A stretch of 64,000 nucleotides of DNA from NCBI RefSeq assembly GCF_020687165.1, contig NZ_JAJEQC010000009.1; one strand, 5' to 3'. The stretch is from Hominenteromicrobium mulieris. Its GTDB lineage: Bacteria; Bacillota; Clostridia; Oscillospirales; Acutalibacteraceae. Of the stretch, positions 30,044 through 39,477 are shown in pieces. The translations under genes and the position numbers were made by a program. The notes under the pieces were generated by a model. It was not told the origin of the DNA and searched no databases. It saw only the letters and a program-made list of their open reading frames with translations. The first letter of the stretch is position 1; each line of letters opens with the position of its first letter.

Positions 30044-30973
30044 ATGAACAGCACGGTTGCGGCGGCGACAAAGCCGTCTAACACCAACAACAAAATCAAG
30101 CACAGCACGGGGGAGAACGTCGGTACATTCGTCATTTATCTCATCGTTGCTCTGTTCGCATTGATATGCGTCCTGCCGTTTGTTCTCGTTATCATTGTTT
30201 CTTTCAGCAGTGAGAAATCGATTACGATCAACGGTTACTCTTTCTGGCCGAGCGAATGGTCGGCTGCAGCCTATAAAATGCTCTTCCTGCCGTCCTCATC
30301 CGTTCCGCAGTCCTATCTTGTAACGACGATTGCAACGGTTGTCGGTACCGTCGTTGCGTCGTTCATCACATTCGGCGCAGGCTACACCCTTGCAAACCGT
30401 TCCTGCCGTTACAGAGACGGTCTGTCCCTTTACTTCTACATCACCATGGTTTTCTCTGCGGGCCTTGTTCCGTGGTACATGATGTGTAAAACATTGAACT
30501 GCTACGATAACATCTGGGCACTCATCGTACCGAGCCTGTTGTTCAATCCCTTTAACATGTTCCTTGTGCGCAACTTTGTGCGCGGTATCCCGGCTGAACT
30601 GAACGAATCCGCAAAGATCGACGGCGCAGGCGAAGTGAAGATTGCATTCGGCATTTACTTCCCGCTTTGCATGCCGGTTCTGGCTACGATTGCTCTGTTC
30701 TATGCCATTGGCTACTGGAACAACTACTTTAACGCAGTTATGCTCGTGAATGATGAGAAGTACTACTCTTTGCAGATGCTCCTCTTCAAGATTCAGTCTC
30801 AGATTACTGCACTGAGCAAGCTTACTGCCGGCGCTACGGTCAACGTAAACCCGCCGAAGGAAAGCTTTAAGATGGCGACCTCCGTTATCACCATGGGCCC
30901 AATCATCATTCTGTATCCGTTCTTACAGAAGTACTTTGTTAAGGGCATGGTCGTCGGCGCTGTTAAGGGTTAA
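30044..30973 (+). CDS. Carbohydrate ABC transporter permease, second subunit
   Basis: Partner permease (YtcP-like), 309 residues with six TM helices. The EAA loop reads ESAKIDGAGEVKIAFGIYFP. The Ser/Thr/Asn-rich N-terminal 28 residues are cytoplasmic. ATG 30044 has aaaggag upstream, 22 nt after the first permease. The binding protein follows after 81 nt. Confidence 0.9.
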   Translation: MNSTVAAATKPSNTNNKIKHSTGENVGTFVIYLIVALFALICVLPFVLVIIVSFSSEKSITINGYSFWPSEWSAAAYKMLFLPSSSVPQSYLVTTIATVVGTVVASFITFGAGYTLANRSCRYRDGLSLYFYITMVFSAGLVPWYMMCKTLNCYDNIWALIVPSLLFNPFNMFLVRNFVRGIPAELNESAKIDGAGEVKIAFGIYFPLCMPVLATIALFYAIGYWNNYFNAVMLVNDEKYYSLQMLLFKIQSQITALSKLTAGATVNVNPPKESFKMATSVITMGPIIILYPFLQKYFVKGMVVGAVKG

Positions 30974-31054
30974 TTGCCCGCAAACATTTTAATTCGGTGT
31001 TTACCGTGGAAGGCGGTTACACATATATCAATTTTCAAGGAGTTGAAGTAAGAA

Positions 31055-32689
31055 ATGAAGACAACGAAGAAACTGCTGGCTATGGCTCTGGCAGCTGCAA
31101 TGGTTGTTACGGCTTTTGCAGGTTGCTCCGGCAACAACGACACTTCCAGTGCTGACAGCACATCTTCTGCTTCCTCTGAGGCTTCTACTTCGTCCGATGC
31201 TTCCACATCTGACGAATCTTCGGCAACAGAGGACGACGGCACCATTCACCCGATGCGTATTGTACAGCCGGGCACACTTTGCCCGGACTATGAGACCGGT
31301 ATGGCTGCTGTCAACGAGAAACTGAAGGAAGACGGCGTAAACATTGAGGTTTCCGTCACAAGAATCCCGTGGGATGCTTATGCTGAGAAGCTGAACCTCA
31401 TGCTGACGACCGGTGAAGAGTTCGAGCTGCTGCATGTTATGCAGGACGTTAAGAACCTTTCCGCTATCGCAGGTATGGGCGCTATCTCCTCTATCCACGA
31501 TTCCATCCAGAACTACCCGGACCTCTACAACAAGTTCTCCGAGACCGAGTGGCTGGGCACCCTCTACAAGGGCGAAGAGTACGCAGTACCGTGCTACTGG
31601 AGATCCTTCGACAACACGATGTCCTACATGGACTACCGTTCCGACATCGCTGAGAAGGTCGGCTACGACGAGTTCCCGGACACGACGGAAGGCATCATCG
31701 ACCTCATGAAGAAGTCTCAGGACGAGATCCTCAACGAGACCGGTATGAAGGCTTATTCTTGGTTCCATCAGGTTCAGGATACGGCGCACTGGCTCCACAG
31801 AAGCTATGATACCTATCCGTTCTATGTTGAGAACTCCCTCGGCATCTGCCTCATCCGTCAGGACGGCACGGTTGATTCCTTCTATGAGTCCGAAGAATTC
31901 AAGAAGGACGCAAACACCTACTACGAGATGTATCAGGCCGGTCTCATCGACCCGGATATCTTAAACCGCGACCACCAGAAGCAGTACGACGATGCTAATT
32001 ACGGCGCAATGCTTCCGTCCCAGACATTCGACCCGTACACGGGTGTTACGATGCAGAAGAACGGTGTTGAAGGCGCAGAAGTCAAGTGGGTTGAAGCTTT
32101 TGGCGATGACGTCCCGGACATGATCTACACCTATGTGCAGAACCTGAATGCGATTTCTTCCACTTCTGAGGATCCGGAATCCGGCCTCAAGTTCCTCAAC
32201 TGGCTGTATGCTTCCGAAGAGAACCATGACCTCTTCCACTATGGCATTGAGGGCACGCACTATACCAAGACCGGCGACCACAGAATTGAGCAGGTCAAGG
32301 GCGACGACGGCAACCCTCTGTACAGCATGGATACCTGGATGACCGGCTACCTGCCGTACATGGCTTATGCTACCGATACGCCGGACGAGCAGGTCGATTA
32401 CATGACCTACAAGTCTGATAACTACGTCATTTCCCCGGCTGCAGGTTTCATCTTTGATTCCTCTAACGTTACCAGTGAGCTGACGAACCTCCAGACCGAG
32501 ATCATCTCCTCCATCTACCCGATTAAGGTCGGTATGGTTTCCTATGAGGACAACATCGATGCTGCTATCGAGAAGCTGAAGGCTGCTGGCCTCGACAAGT
32601 ACTTGGAAGAGTACAGAACCCAGTTCAAGGCTTATCTGGATGCTAACCCGAACGTACTCGAGATCGCAAAGGGCACCACGGAAGGCTAA
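31055..32689 (+). CDS. Sugar-binding lipoprotein of the ABC transporter
   Basis: Extracellular solute-binding protein, 544 aa. A type II signal peptide has the lipobox FAGC with the lipidated Cys at 23, then a Ser/Thr/Asp/Glu-rich tether (about 26-58). The remainder is a cluster-B/LipO-like binding fold rich in Trp and Tyr, as expected for oligosaccharide stacking. A stable hairpin follows the stop and could raise its mRNA level over the downstream enzyme genes. Confidence 0.9.
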   Translation: MKTTKKLLAMALAAAMVVTAFAGCSGNNDTSSADSTSSASSEASTSSDASTSDESSATEDDGTIHPMRIVQPGTLCPDYETGMAAVNEKLKEDGVNIEVSVTRIPWDAYAEKLNLMLTTGEEFELLHVMQDVKNLSAIAGMGAISSIHDSIQNYPDLYNKFSETEWLGTLYKGEEYAVPCYWRSFDNTMSYMDYRSDIAEKVGYDEFPDTTEGIIDLMKKSQDEILNETGMKAYSWFHQVQDTAHWLHRSYDTYPFYVENSLGICLIRQDGTVDSFYESEEFKKDANTYYEMYQAGLIDPDILNRDHQKQYDDANYGAMLPSQTFDPYTGVTMQKNGVEGAEVKWVEAFGDDVPDMIYTYVQNLNAISSTSEDPESGLKFLNWLYASEENHDLFHYGIEGTHYTKTGDHRIEQVKGDDGNPLYSMDTWMTGYLPYMAYATDTPDEQVDYMTYKSDNYVISPAAGFIFDSSNVTSELTNLQTEIISSIYPIKVGMVSYEDNIDAAIEKLKAAGLDKYLEEYRTQFKAYLDANPNVLEIAKGTTEG

Positions 32690-32725
32690 TTGCTCTTCTG
32701 AAACCTGAATAATGATCTGAATGCA

Positions 32726-32760
32726 GGGCGCAGGACGCAAAAGGTCCTGCGCCCTTGCTT
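32726..32760 (+). terminator. Hairpin after the binding-protein gene
   Basis: 11-bp perfect stem gggcgcaggac (32726-32736) / gtcctgcgccc (32744-32754) with a weak T-rich tail (ttgcttcatt). Probably a partial terminator or 3'-end stabiliser, letting some transcription through to the enzymes. Confidence 0.65.
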
Positions 32761-32864
32761 CATTATTCTTACTCTTTAAACTTGAAATTGATTTAAGATG
32801 TCTGTTACACCGAATATATCGGTGCAGAAAATATGAACTCTGAAGAGAATTGGGGAAAGAGATA

Positions 32865-34142
32865 ATGTTAAATATCAGAGATTTCGGTGCGGTGGCTGAC
32901 GGCAAGACCGTCAACACAAAAGCAATTCAGGCGGCTGTGGATCGCGCAGGGGAGACGGGCGAGACCGTGCTCGTTCCCGGCGGCGTGTTCATTACCGGTA
33001 CAATCCATCTGAATGGTGCATCGTTGCATTTGGAGCCGGGCGCTGTTTTAAAGGGCTCCACGAATATCGACGACTACCCTGTACAGGATTTTATCCACAA
33101 TGAAATGGGGGTGCTGCGTGCCCTGCTTATCAACCGTGACCACGACAATGTGACTATCGACGGCAGCGGCACCATTGACCTTTCCGGCACATCGTTTTAT
33201 GATACAAGCGTGATGAACGTACCGAGCAGTCGTGTTCCGTTCACAGAGGAGCAGGAAGCCGAATGCACATACCCCATCGGCACGCGCCCGAGCCAGTGCA
33301 TCTTCTTCCACAATGCAAAGAATGTTACTGTGCGCGGCATTAAGGTTATCGACGCGCCGTGCTGGACGTTCAGCTTCAACGCGTGCGAGAATGTAAAGCT
33401 GCTTGGCCTTACGATTGACACCAGCCCCAACGTGCCGAACGACGACGGCATCCATATTGCGAGCTGTAAAGGTGTTATTATTGCCGATTGCCATATTTCG
33501 AGCGGCGACGACTGCATTGCGCTTTCCGGCATTACGGATTGGGCAAAACCGTGCGAGGACATCGTCATCACGAACTGCGTGCTGCGTTCCTGCTCGAAGG
33601 CAATTGTCATCGGCTACAGTTACAGCTATATCCGCAACGTGATCATCACGAACTGTATCATCAAGGAGAGCAACCGCGGCATCTGCTTCATGTGCAACGA
33701 TACGTCCGCACTTGTGGAGAATGTGCGCATCAGCAACATGATTGTTGACACGCGTGTACGCGCCGGCAACTGGTGGGGCAACGGCGAGCCGATCTTCATG
33801 ATGGCTGTAAAGCACGATTACCTTATCCCGGCAGAGCAGGACCCACACCGCGAGACCGACTGCGCCATCCGCAACGTGCACATTGACGGCGTGACCTGCA
33901 TGGGCGAGAACGCCATGGGCATTTACGGCGTGGACGGTAACATCCGCGAAGTGGAGCTCAGAAACATTGACTTCACCCGTAAGCCGTCTAAGAACCTGCC
34001 GCTCAAGGGCAATGTGTTTGACTTTGCACCCGGCAGGGTCGATTTTGAAGTGCCGGAGGACTGCGGCCTGTACATCGGCGGCGGTGCGGACGTGAAGCTG
34101 GAGAACATCAACACACGTGCGTGGAAGATCATCCGCGCGTAA
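32865..34142 (+). CDS. Glycoside hydrolase family 28-like protein (divergent polygalacturonase)
   Basis: Right-handed beta-helix protein of 425 aa. It keeps the acidic pairs of GH28 in PNDDGIH (191-197) and SGDDCIAL (213-220). The usual G-H-G-x-S-I-G histidine motif is replaced by SKAIVIGYS (244-252), and the R-I-K substrate motif is absent (RGICFM). It therefore may not cut ordinary pectin. No signal peptide is seen, so it would act inside the cell on imported oligosaccharides. ATG 32865 follows ggggaaagag. It is the first of four enzyme genes after the transporter. Confidence 0.78.
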   Translation: MLNIRDFGAVADGKTVNTKAIQAAVDRAGETGETVLVPGGVFITGTIHLNGASLHLEPGAVLKGSTNIDDYPVQDFIHNEMGVLRALLINRDHDNVTIDGSGTIDLSGTSFYDTSVMNVPSSRVPFTEEQEAECTYPIGTRPSQCIFFHNAKNVTVRGIKVIDAPCWTFSFNACENVKLLGLTIDTSPNVPNDDGIHIASCKGVIIADCHISSGDDCIALSGITDWAKPCEDIVITNCVLRSCSKAIVIGYSYSYIRNVIITNCIIKESNRGICFMCNDTSALVENVRISNMIVDTRVRAGNWWGNGEPIFMMAVKHDYLIPAEQDPHRETDCAIRNVHIDGVTCMGENAMGIYGVDGNIREVELRNIDFTRKPSKNLPLKGNVFDFAPGRVDFEVPEDCGLYIGGGADVKLENINTRAWKIIRA

Positions 34143-34154
34143 AAGGAGACTGCC

Positions 34155-35657
34155 ATGAAAAATATTATTTTGCTGCCGCTCGACGAGCGTCCCTGCAACT
34201 TTGATTTCCCGTCCAAAATTTTCAACGGCGAAAAGTATACGATCATTCGCCCGGAGCATCTCGGCCAGAAGAAGACCCCGGCGTCTTATGAATTCATCCG
34301 CGATTTCCTGCTCGCAAATATCGAAAAGGCAGACGCGGCGGTCATTTCCATCGATACGCTGCTGTACGGCGGCCTGATTCCCTCGCGCTTGCACCATCTT
34401 TCCGAGGAGGCGGTTTTGGAGCGTCTGATGCTTTTAAAAGAACTGCGCGAAAAGAACCCGCAGGTAAAGCTGTACGCGTTCCAGTGCATCATGCGCTGCC
34501 CGAAGTATTCTTCCGACGATGAGGAGCCGGATTACTATGAGCTTTACGGCAAAGAGATTCACCATATCGGCCGTCTGACGCACCTTGAAAAGCTCGGCAT
34601 GGGTGACGCGGACGAGCTTTCTGAGTTGAAAGCCAAGGTAGACCCCGCGGCGCTTAAAGACTATCTTGACCGCCGCGCGTTTAACGGCAGCTTCAATATC
34701 CGCACGCTCGACCTTGTGGAGGACGGCACGATTGATTTTCTCATCATCCCACAGGACGATTCCGCAAAGTACGGCTACACCGCAATGGACCAGAAGACCG
34801 TGCGCGCGAAGATCGACGAGAAGGTGCTCAATGACCGTGTGATCTTGTACCCGGGCGCCGATGAGCTCGGCATGGTGCTTGTCTCCCGCGCCATCAACGC
34901 GCTCGAGAATAACACCCCACGCGTATACCTCAAGTATGCGTCCACGCTGGCGCCGCAGCTGATTCCGAACTACGAGGACAGAAGTCTCAATGAGACCGTA
35001 AAGTACCACGTCATGGCGGCGGGCTGCATCGCTGTGCCGTCGCTCGCCGACGCCGACGTTGTGATGGGCATCACCGCTCCGGCAAACGAGATGGAAGAAG
35101 CCGCAAATCAGCCGGCGAACAACATCAACTATGATGTGGAGCGCAATATGGCAGAGTTTCTGTACTTTGTGAACGATTGCTTGAAGCGCGGCATTCCGAC
35201 GGCGATCCTCGACAATGCCTACACGAACGGCGGCGAATTGCAGCTTCTGCGCGTGCTCAACAAGCAGGGAATTTTGATGAAGCTTGCAGGTTATGCAGGC
35301 TGGAACACCTCTGCAAACTCCATGGGCACGGTGCTCGCGATGATTGTGAACAATATGTACCAGAATAATACCGAAGCGAAGCAGAACTTCCTTGTGGAGC
35401 GCTTTATCGAGGACTTCGGCTACGGTGCGGTCGTGCGCAGCTACGTGACGGAGCACATTCTGCCGCAGTGGGGCATGACGTACTTCTGGTGCGAAGAGCA
35501 GCGCGGCAAGGCGGCCAATGCCGTTTTGGAGGAGCTGCGCAAGTTTGTAAAGACGGAAATGACGTCCGTTGCGGACAAAGTAACCGTGGAAGATATTTTC
35601 CTGCCGTGGAGCCGTATGTTTGAAATTGGGCTCAAGGCAACGTACAAAGCGGACTAA
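34155..35657 (+). CDS. DUF4127 family protein
   Basis: 500 residues, function unknown. Family marks: the N-terminal LLPLDERPCNFDFP (6-19), ISIDTLLYGGLIPSR (64-78), and a C-terminal region with AGWNTSANSMGTVLA. The paired Asp/Arg and Cys near the N-terminus and the DTLLYGGL loop suggest an enzyme active site. DUF4127 genes are commonly found in carbohydrate loci. Here it sits 12 nt after the GH28-like gene and 44 nt before nanE, so it may act on the same sugar. Confidence 0.85.
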   Translation: MKNIILLPLDERPCNFDFPSKIFNGEKYTIIRPEHLGQKKTPASYEFIRDFLLANIEKADAAVISIDTLLYGGLIPSRLHHLSEEAVLERLMLLKELREKNPQVKLYAFQCIMRCPKYSSDDEEPDYYELYGKEIHHIGRLTHLEKLGMGDADELSELKAKVDPAALKDYLDRRAFNGSFNIRTLDLVEDGTIDFLIIPQDDSAKYGYTAMDQKTVRAKIDEKVLNDRVILYPGADELGMVLVSRAINALENNTPRVYLKYASTLAPQLIPNYEDRSLNETVKYHVMAAGCIAVPSLADADVVMGITAPANEMEEAANQPANNINYDVERNMAEFLYFVNDCLKRGIPTAILDNAYTNGGELQLLRVLNKQGILMKLAGYAGWNTSANSMGTVLAMIVNNMYQNNTEAKQNFLVERFIEDFGYGAVVRSYVTEHILPQWGMTYFWCEEQRGKAANAVLEELRKFVKTEMTSVADKVTVEDIFLPWSRMFEIGLKATYKAD

Positions 35658-35701
35658 GATAGAGATACAGGATGTTTTCAAAAACGAAAGGACGCGTTTT
35701 T

Positions 35702-36388
35702 ATGACAAATCAGGAAATTTTAAACCAGATTCACCGCGGCGTAATTGTCTCTTGCCAGGCGCTGCCGGATGAGCCGCTTTACGGCTACCACTTTATGGGC
35801 CACCTTGCATTTGCCGCAAAAGAGGGCGGTGCTGTGGGTATTCGTGCCAATACCTGCGAGGATATTGTGGACATCAAAAAGGAAGTTGACCTGCCGGTCA
35901 TCGGTATTATCAAGAGCGTATATGACGACAGTGATGTATATATCACGCCGACGATGAAGGAGATCGATGCACTGGCGGCAACCGGCGTGGAGATTATCGC
36001 GCTGGACGCAACAGACCGTCCGCGCCCGAACGGCCTTGATCTTGACACGCTGTTCAAGGAAGCGCGCGCAAAGTACCCGAATCAGCTCTTTATGGCAGAC
36101 TGCTCTTGCTATGAAGACTGCAAGCACGCGGCGGAGATCGGCTTTGACCTTGTCGGCACAACGCTGTGCGGCTACACGGCAAAGACGAAGGGCACGGCTA
36201 TCCCGAACTACGATCTGCTTTCCCGCATCACGACGGAGCTGAGTGTGCCGGTCATCGCGGAGGGCGGTGTTTGGGAGCGCGGCCAGCTGCAGAAGGTGTT
36301 CTCTTACCCGGTGCACGCAGCGGTTATCGGCACGGCCATCACACGCCCGCGTGACATCACTCGCAGATTTGTTGAGGCCATTTCATGA
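35702..36388 (+). CDS. nanE: N-acylglucosamine-6-phosphate 2-epimerase
   Basis: TIM-barrel enzyme that converts N-acetylmannosamine-6-phosphate to N-acetylglucosamine-6-phosphate. It shows the family segments GVIVSCQAL (12-20), IGIIKSVYDD (about 67-76), ALDATDRPRP and VIAEGGVW. 228 aa is standard. ATG 35702 has aaagga 10 nt upstream; the in-frame 35672 start lies before that RBS. It overlaps the ROK kinase by ATGA, so the two are translated together. No sialic acid lyase (nanA) is present, so its substrate may come from ManNAc itself. Confidence 0.93.
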   Translation: MTNQEILNQIHRGVIVSCQALPDEPLYGYHFMGHLAFAAKEGGAVGIRANTCEDIVDIKKEVDLPVIGIIKSVYDDSDVYITPTMKEIDALAATGVEIIALDATDRPRPNGLDLDTLFKEARAKYPNQLFMADCSCYEDCKHAAEIGFDLVGTTLCGYTAKTKGTAIPNYDLLSRITTELSVPVIAEGGVWERGQLQKVFSYPVHAAVIGTAITRPRDITRRFVEAIS

Positions 36389-37314
36389 GTACGCTTTTAG
36401 GCATTGATATCGGCGGCACGGCTGTGAAGATCGGTGTTGTGGACGAAAACGGCAAAGTTCTGCTTTCCGAAACGCGCAGCGTCAGCTTTGACGGCTACAA
36501 AACGTCGATTATGACGACGGTTGCGAACCTTGCGGGAGAAGTTCTCGAAAAGAGCCCCGTGAAAATCGAGGGCATCGGCGTTTCGGCAACGGGGCAGATT
36601 GATGTGAACTCCGGCACGGTTATTGGCGTGGGTGCACAGCTCGGCGACTGGCTCGGCAGCCCGGTGAAGAAAATTCTGGAAGACCGGTTTCATCTGCCTG
36701 TAACCGTCATCAACGACGCGAACGCAGCGGCGCTCGGCGAGCAGACGTTTGGTCGCGCAAAGGGCAAGGAGAACGTGCTTGTCGTTACGGTCGGCACCGG
36801 CATTGGCGGCGGCATCATCGAAAACGGTCGCCTCATTCAGGGCAGACGCGGCATCGGTGGCGAAATCGGGCATTATATCATCAATTTTGACGGTGTGGAG
36901 TGCCCGTGCGGCAACCGCGGCTGCTTTGAGCGCTACGGTTCTACGGGCGCGCTTGTGCGCCGTTTTACGGAGAATGTTGCATTGCTCGAAAAGCTGGGCG
37001 TACCGGCAGAAGACGTCAACGGCAAAGTGATTTTTGACCACCTCGATGACGCAGACGTCAGCGCGACGGTGAACAGCTGGATTGACAGCATCGCATTTGG
37101 AATCATCGGTCTTGTGCACATTTTCAACCCGGAAATGGTGCTCATCGGCGGCGGTATTTCAAGAGAAGACGAACATTTTATCCGCCCGCTTCGCGAGAAG
37201 ATCTTGAACGGCGCGATGGAGCAGTTCGCAAAAGGCCTTGAGGTGGAGGCCGCCGCACTCGGCAATAACGCCGGCCTGCTCGGCGCATGTGCATATTTCA
37301 GACAGAACTTTTAA
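36385..37314 (+). CDS. ROK family sugar kinase (probable N-acetylmannosamine kinase)
   Basis: Cytoplasmic sugar kinase of 309 aa. ATP-binding DIGGTAVK is at 8-15, the catalytic Asp lies in VINDANAAALGE, and the ROK zinc site is CPCGNRGCFE (about 173-182). The ATGA overlap with nanE suggests that it phosphorylates ManNAc (NanK role), giving the NanE substrate. A glucokinase role cannot be excluded from sequence alone. Last gene of the sugar operon, followed by a terminator. Confidence 0.88.
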   Translation: MSTLLGIDIGGTAVKIGVVDENGKVLLSETRSVSFDGYKTSIMTTVANLAGEVLEKSPVKIEGIGVSATGQIDVNSGTVIGVGAQLGDWLGSPVKKILEDRFHLPVTVINDANAAALGEQTFGRAKGKENVLVVTVGTGIGGGIIENGRLIQGRRGIGGEIGHYIINFDGVECPCGNRGCFERYGSTGALVRRFTENVALLEKLGVPAEDVNGKVIFDHLDDADVSATVNSWIDSIAFGIIGLVHIFNPEMVLIGGGISREDEHFIRPLREKILNGAMEQFAKGLEVEAAALGNNAGLLGACAYFRQNF

Positions 37315-37331
37315 CCGACGTATATAACAAC

Positions 37332-37371
37332 AAAAGCCGAGGCGCTTCAAAACGAAGTGTCTCGGCTTTTT
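37332..37371 (+). terminator. Terminator of the sugar operon
   Basis: 13-bp stem gccgaggcgcttc (37336-37348) / gaagtgtctcggc (37354-37366) with two G-U pairs, flanked by A4 and T5. Confidence 0.85.
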
Positions 37372-37380
37372 GCGGTGCAT

Positions 37381-37584
37381 TTACTTTTCAATGAGGTCAT
37401 TGTCCCTGAACAGGAGGGAAATGCACCATACGGCGGCGATGCCGACGAGTGTGTAGATGATGCGGCTCAAAACGGCGCCCTGTCCGCCGAAAAGCCATGC
37501 GACGAGATCAAACTGGAAAATGCCGATGAGGCCCCAGTTGATGCCGCCGATCACCGTCAAAATCAAAGCGATGACGTCCAGCAT
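37381..37584 (-). CDS. DUF378 family small membrane protein
   Basis: 67 residues, two TM helices (about 3-24 and 38-58) with the DUF378 signature GGINWGLIGIFQFDLV between them. Function unknown. ATG 37584 has aaaggag upstream; the open frame before it has no features. Confidence 0.88.
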   Translation of the reverse strand: MLDVIALILTVIGGINWGLIGIFQFDLVAWLFGGQGAVLSRIIYTLVGIAAVWCISLLFRDNDLIEK

Positions 37585-37645
37585 ATACTCTGCTCCTTTT
37601 GCATTTGCCTGCACCCGACCGATGGCGAAAATCGAACGCAGGCGA

Positions 37646-37698
37646 TAAAAAATCCTCGGAGAACAAAGGCAAAACGCTTTGCTCACCGAGGATAGTAT
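37646..37698 (-). terminator. Terminator of the UPF0210/ACT operon
   Basis: On the minus strand an outer stem atcctcgg/ccgaggat plus an inner eight-base stem with one mismatch, ending in a T5 run (minus strand, 37651-37646). It starts about 27 nt after the UPF0210 stop. Confidence 0.75.
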
Positions 37699-37724
37699 GA
37701 ACGAAAAACTGAATTTTATGTTTT

Positions 37725-39086
37725 TTAGTTTTTAAGGCTCTGCAGCGGGGCGGGGATACGGCCGCCGCGGTTGACGAACACGGCCGGGGAATTGGTATTG
37801 ACTTCCATAACAGGGCCGCAGCCGAGCAGGCCGCCGAAGTTCAGCTCTTCGCCGACCTTCTTGCCGATGGCCGGAATGAGGCGCACGGCGGTCGTCTTGG
37901 AGTTGACCATGCCGATGGCAGCTTCGTCCGCGATGATGCCGGAAATAATCTCCGGGGTGATGTCGCCCGGAACGCAGATCATATCGAGGCCGACGGAGCA
38001 GACCGCCGTCATGGCTTCAAGCTTTGTGATGGAAAGCGCGCCGCTCTTTGCTGCGGCGATCATGCCGGCGTCTTCACTGACCGGGATGAACGCGCCGGAA
38101 AGGCCGCCAACGTGTGAGGACGCCATGACGCCGCCCTTTTTCACAGCGTCGTTGAGCAGAGCCAGTGCAGCTGTGGTACCGTGTGCGCCGCACTGCGCAA
38201 GGCCCATGCCCTCAAGGATATCCGCTACGCTGTCGCCGATGGCCGGTGTGGGGGCGAGGGAGAGGTCGACAATACCGAACGGCACGCACAGACGGCGGGA
38301 AGCCTCCTGCGCGACGAGCTGACCCATGCGCGTGATTTTGAATGCGGTCTTCTTGATGATGTCCGCGATCTCGGTGATATTATCGGTATCTTTTGCCTTC
38401 TTGATGGCTGCGCGCACAACGCCCGGGCCGGAAACGCCCACGTTGATGACGCAGTCCGGCTCGCCGGCGCCGTGGAAAGCGCCCGCCATGAAGGGGTTGT
38501 CCTCCGGTGCGTTGCAGAACACGACGAGCTTTGCCGCACCGATGCAGTCGCGGTCCGCGGTGCGGACGGCGGCTTCCTTGACGATGTGACCCATTTTCTT
38601 TACGGCATCCATGTTGATGCCGGCCTTTGTAGAGCCGATATTGACGGAGGAGCAAACGAATTCCGTTTCCGCAAGTGCTTCCGGGATACTTTCAATTAAA
38701 GCGTAATCGCCGGGGGCAAAACCCTTATGCACGAGTGCGGAATAGCCGCCGATGAAGTTGACGCCGACGGTCTTTGCGGCGCGGTCCAGTGCCTTTGCAA
38801 AGCGAACGGGGCTTGCACCGGGGTTTGCGCCCGCCAGCATGGCGATGGGCGTGACGGCGATGCGCTTATTCACAATCGGAATGCCGTACTCGCGGCTGAT
38901 GTCCTCGCCGGTCTTGACGAGGTTTTCGGCATAGCTGCAAATTTTGTCGTAGACCTTCGTGCAGGCCTTATCAATATCGGAATCGATGCAGTCGAGAAGC
39001 GAAATGCCCATCGTGATGGTGCGCACATCGAGGTTCTCGTTATCGATCATATTTATGGTTTCCAGAATATCATGTGTATCGATCAT
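37725..39086 (-). CDS. UPF0210 (DUF711/PFL) family protein
   Basis: 453 residues related to the glycyl-radical (PFL-like) fold family DUF711, without a recognisable radical Gly loop. Visible segments include NKRIAVTPIAMLAG, VNVGVSGPGVVRAA and ECGAHGT-like AQCGAHGTTAALALL. Function unknown. It is always found next to a small ACT-domain protein, as here (30 nt apart), and the pair probably forms a regulated enzyme. Confidence 0.92.
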   Translation of the reverse strand: MIDTHDILETINMIDNENLDVRTITMGISLLDCIDSDIDKACTKVYDKICSYAENLVKTGEDISREYGIPIVNKRIAVTPIAMLAGANPGASPVRFAKALDRAAKTVGVNFIGGYSALVHKGFAPGDYALIESIPEALAETEFVCSSVNIGSTKAGINMDAVKKMGHIVKEAAVRTADRDCIGAAKLVVFCNAPEDNPFMAGAFHGAGEPDCVINVGVSGPGVVRAAIKKAKDTDNITEIADIIKKTAFKITRMGQLVAQEASRRLCVPFGIVDLSLAPTPAIGDSVADILEGMGLAQCGAHGTTAALALLNDAVKKGGVMASSHVGGLSGAFIPVSEDAGMIAAAKSGALSITKLEAMTAVCSVGLDMICVPGDITPEIISGIIADEAAIGMVNSKTTAVRLIPAIGKKVGEELNFGGLLGCGPVMEVNTNSPAVFVNRGGRIPAPLQSLKN

Positions 39087-39116
39087 AGTTTCATTCCCGG
39101 CCTTTCGGTAATAGAT

Positions 39117-39386
39117 TTAGATTCTGTGCATGGAGTTGAAAACGTCCTCGTGCATAACATGGATCTTCAGGCCGAGCTTTTCGCCAAGCGTATCGAATTC
39201 ATCGGAGAGCTCGCTGATCGGCACGGTCGCAGCGCTGATGTCTACGATCATGATCATGGCGAACATATCCTGCAAGATGGACTGTGTGACTTCAATGACA
39301 TTGATGCCTTTTTCTGCGCATACGGTGGAGACTTTCGCGAGAATGCCGACCATATCTTTTCCGATTACGGTGATGACTGCTTTCAT
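39117..39386 (-). CDS. ACT domain protein (UPF0237)
   Basis: 89 residues, a lone ACT domain (AVITVIGKDMVGILAKVST at the start) that should bind a small ligand, typically an amino acid. First gene of the pair with the UPF0210 protein and probably its regulatory subunit. Confidence 0.92.
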   Translation of the reverse strand: MKAVITVIGKDMVGILAKVSTVCAEKGINVIEVTQSILQDMFAMIMIVDISAATVPISELSDEFDTLGEKLGLKIHVMHEDVFNSMHRI

Positions 39387-39448
39387 AAAATGACCCTACC
39401 CTTTCCTGCAAAACATAAAAGCGCTTTGCTGTGGTTTTCTATTTCTTT

Positions 39449-39477
39449 ATTATCTATCAAATGTGGGGCGCTGTCAA
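39449..39477 (-). promoter_or_regulatory. Promoter of the ACT/UPF0210 operon
   Basis: Minus strand perfect TTGACA (39477-39472), 17-bp spacer, GATAAT (39454-39449). The remaining 220 bp up to the PHP gene are AT-rich, with a weak plus-strand TTCCAA-17-TAAAAT near 39611-39639. Confidence 0.75.

Noticed and set aside
35672..35701. Upstream start for nanE
   Set aside because: It lies before the aaagga RBS that serves ATG 35702 and adds ten residues absent from the family.
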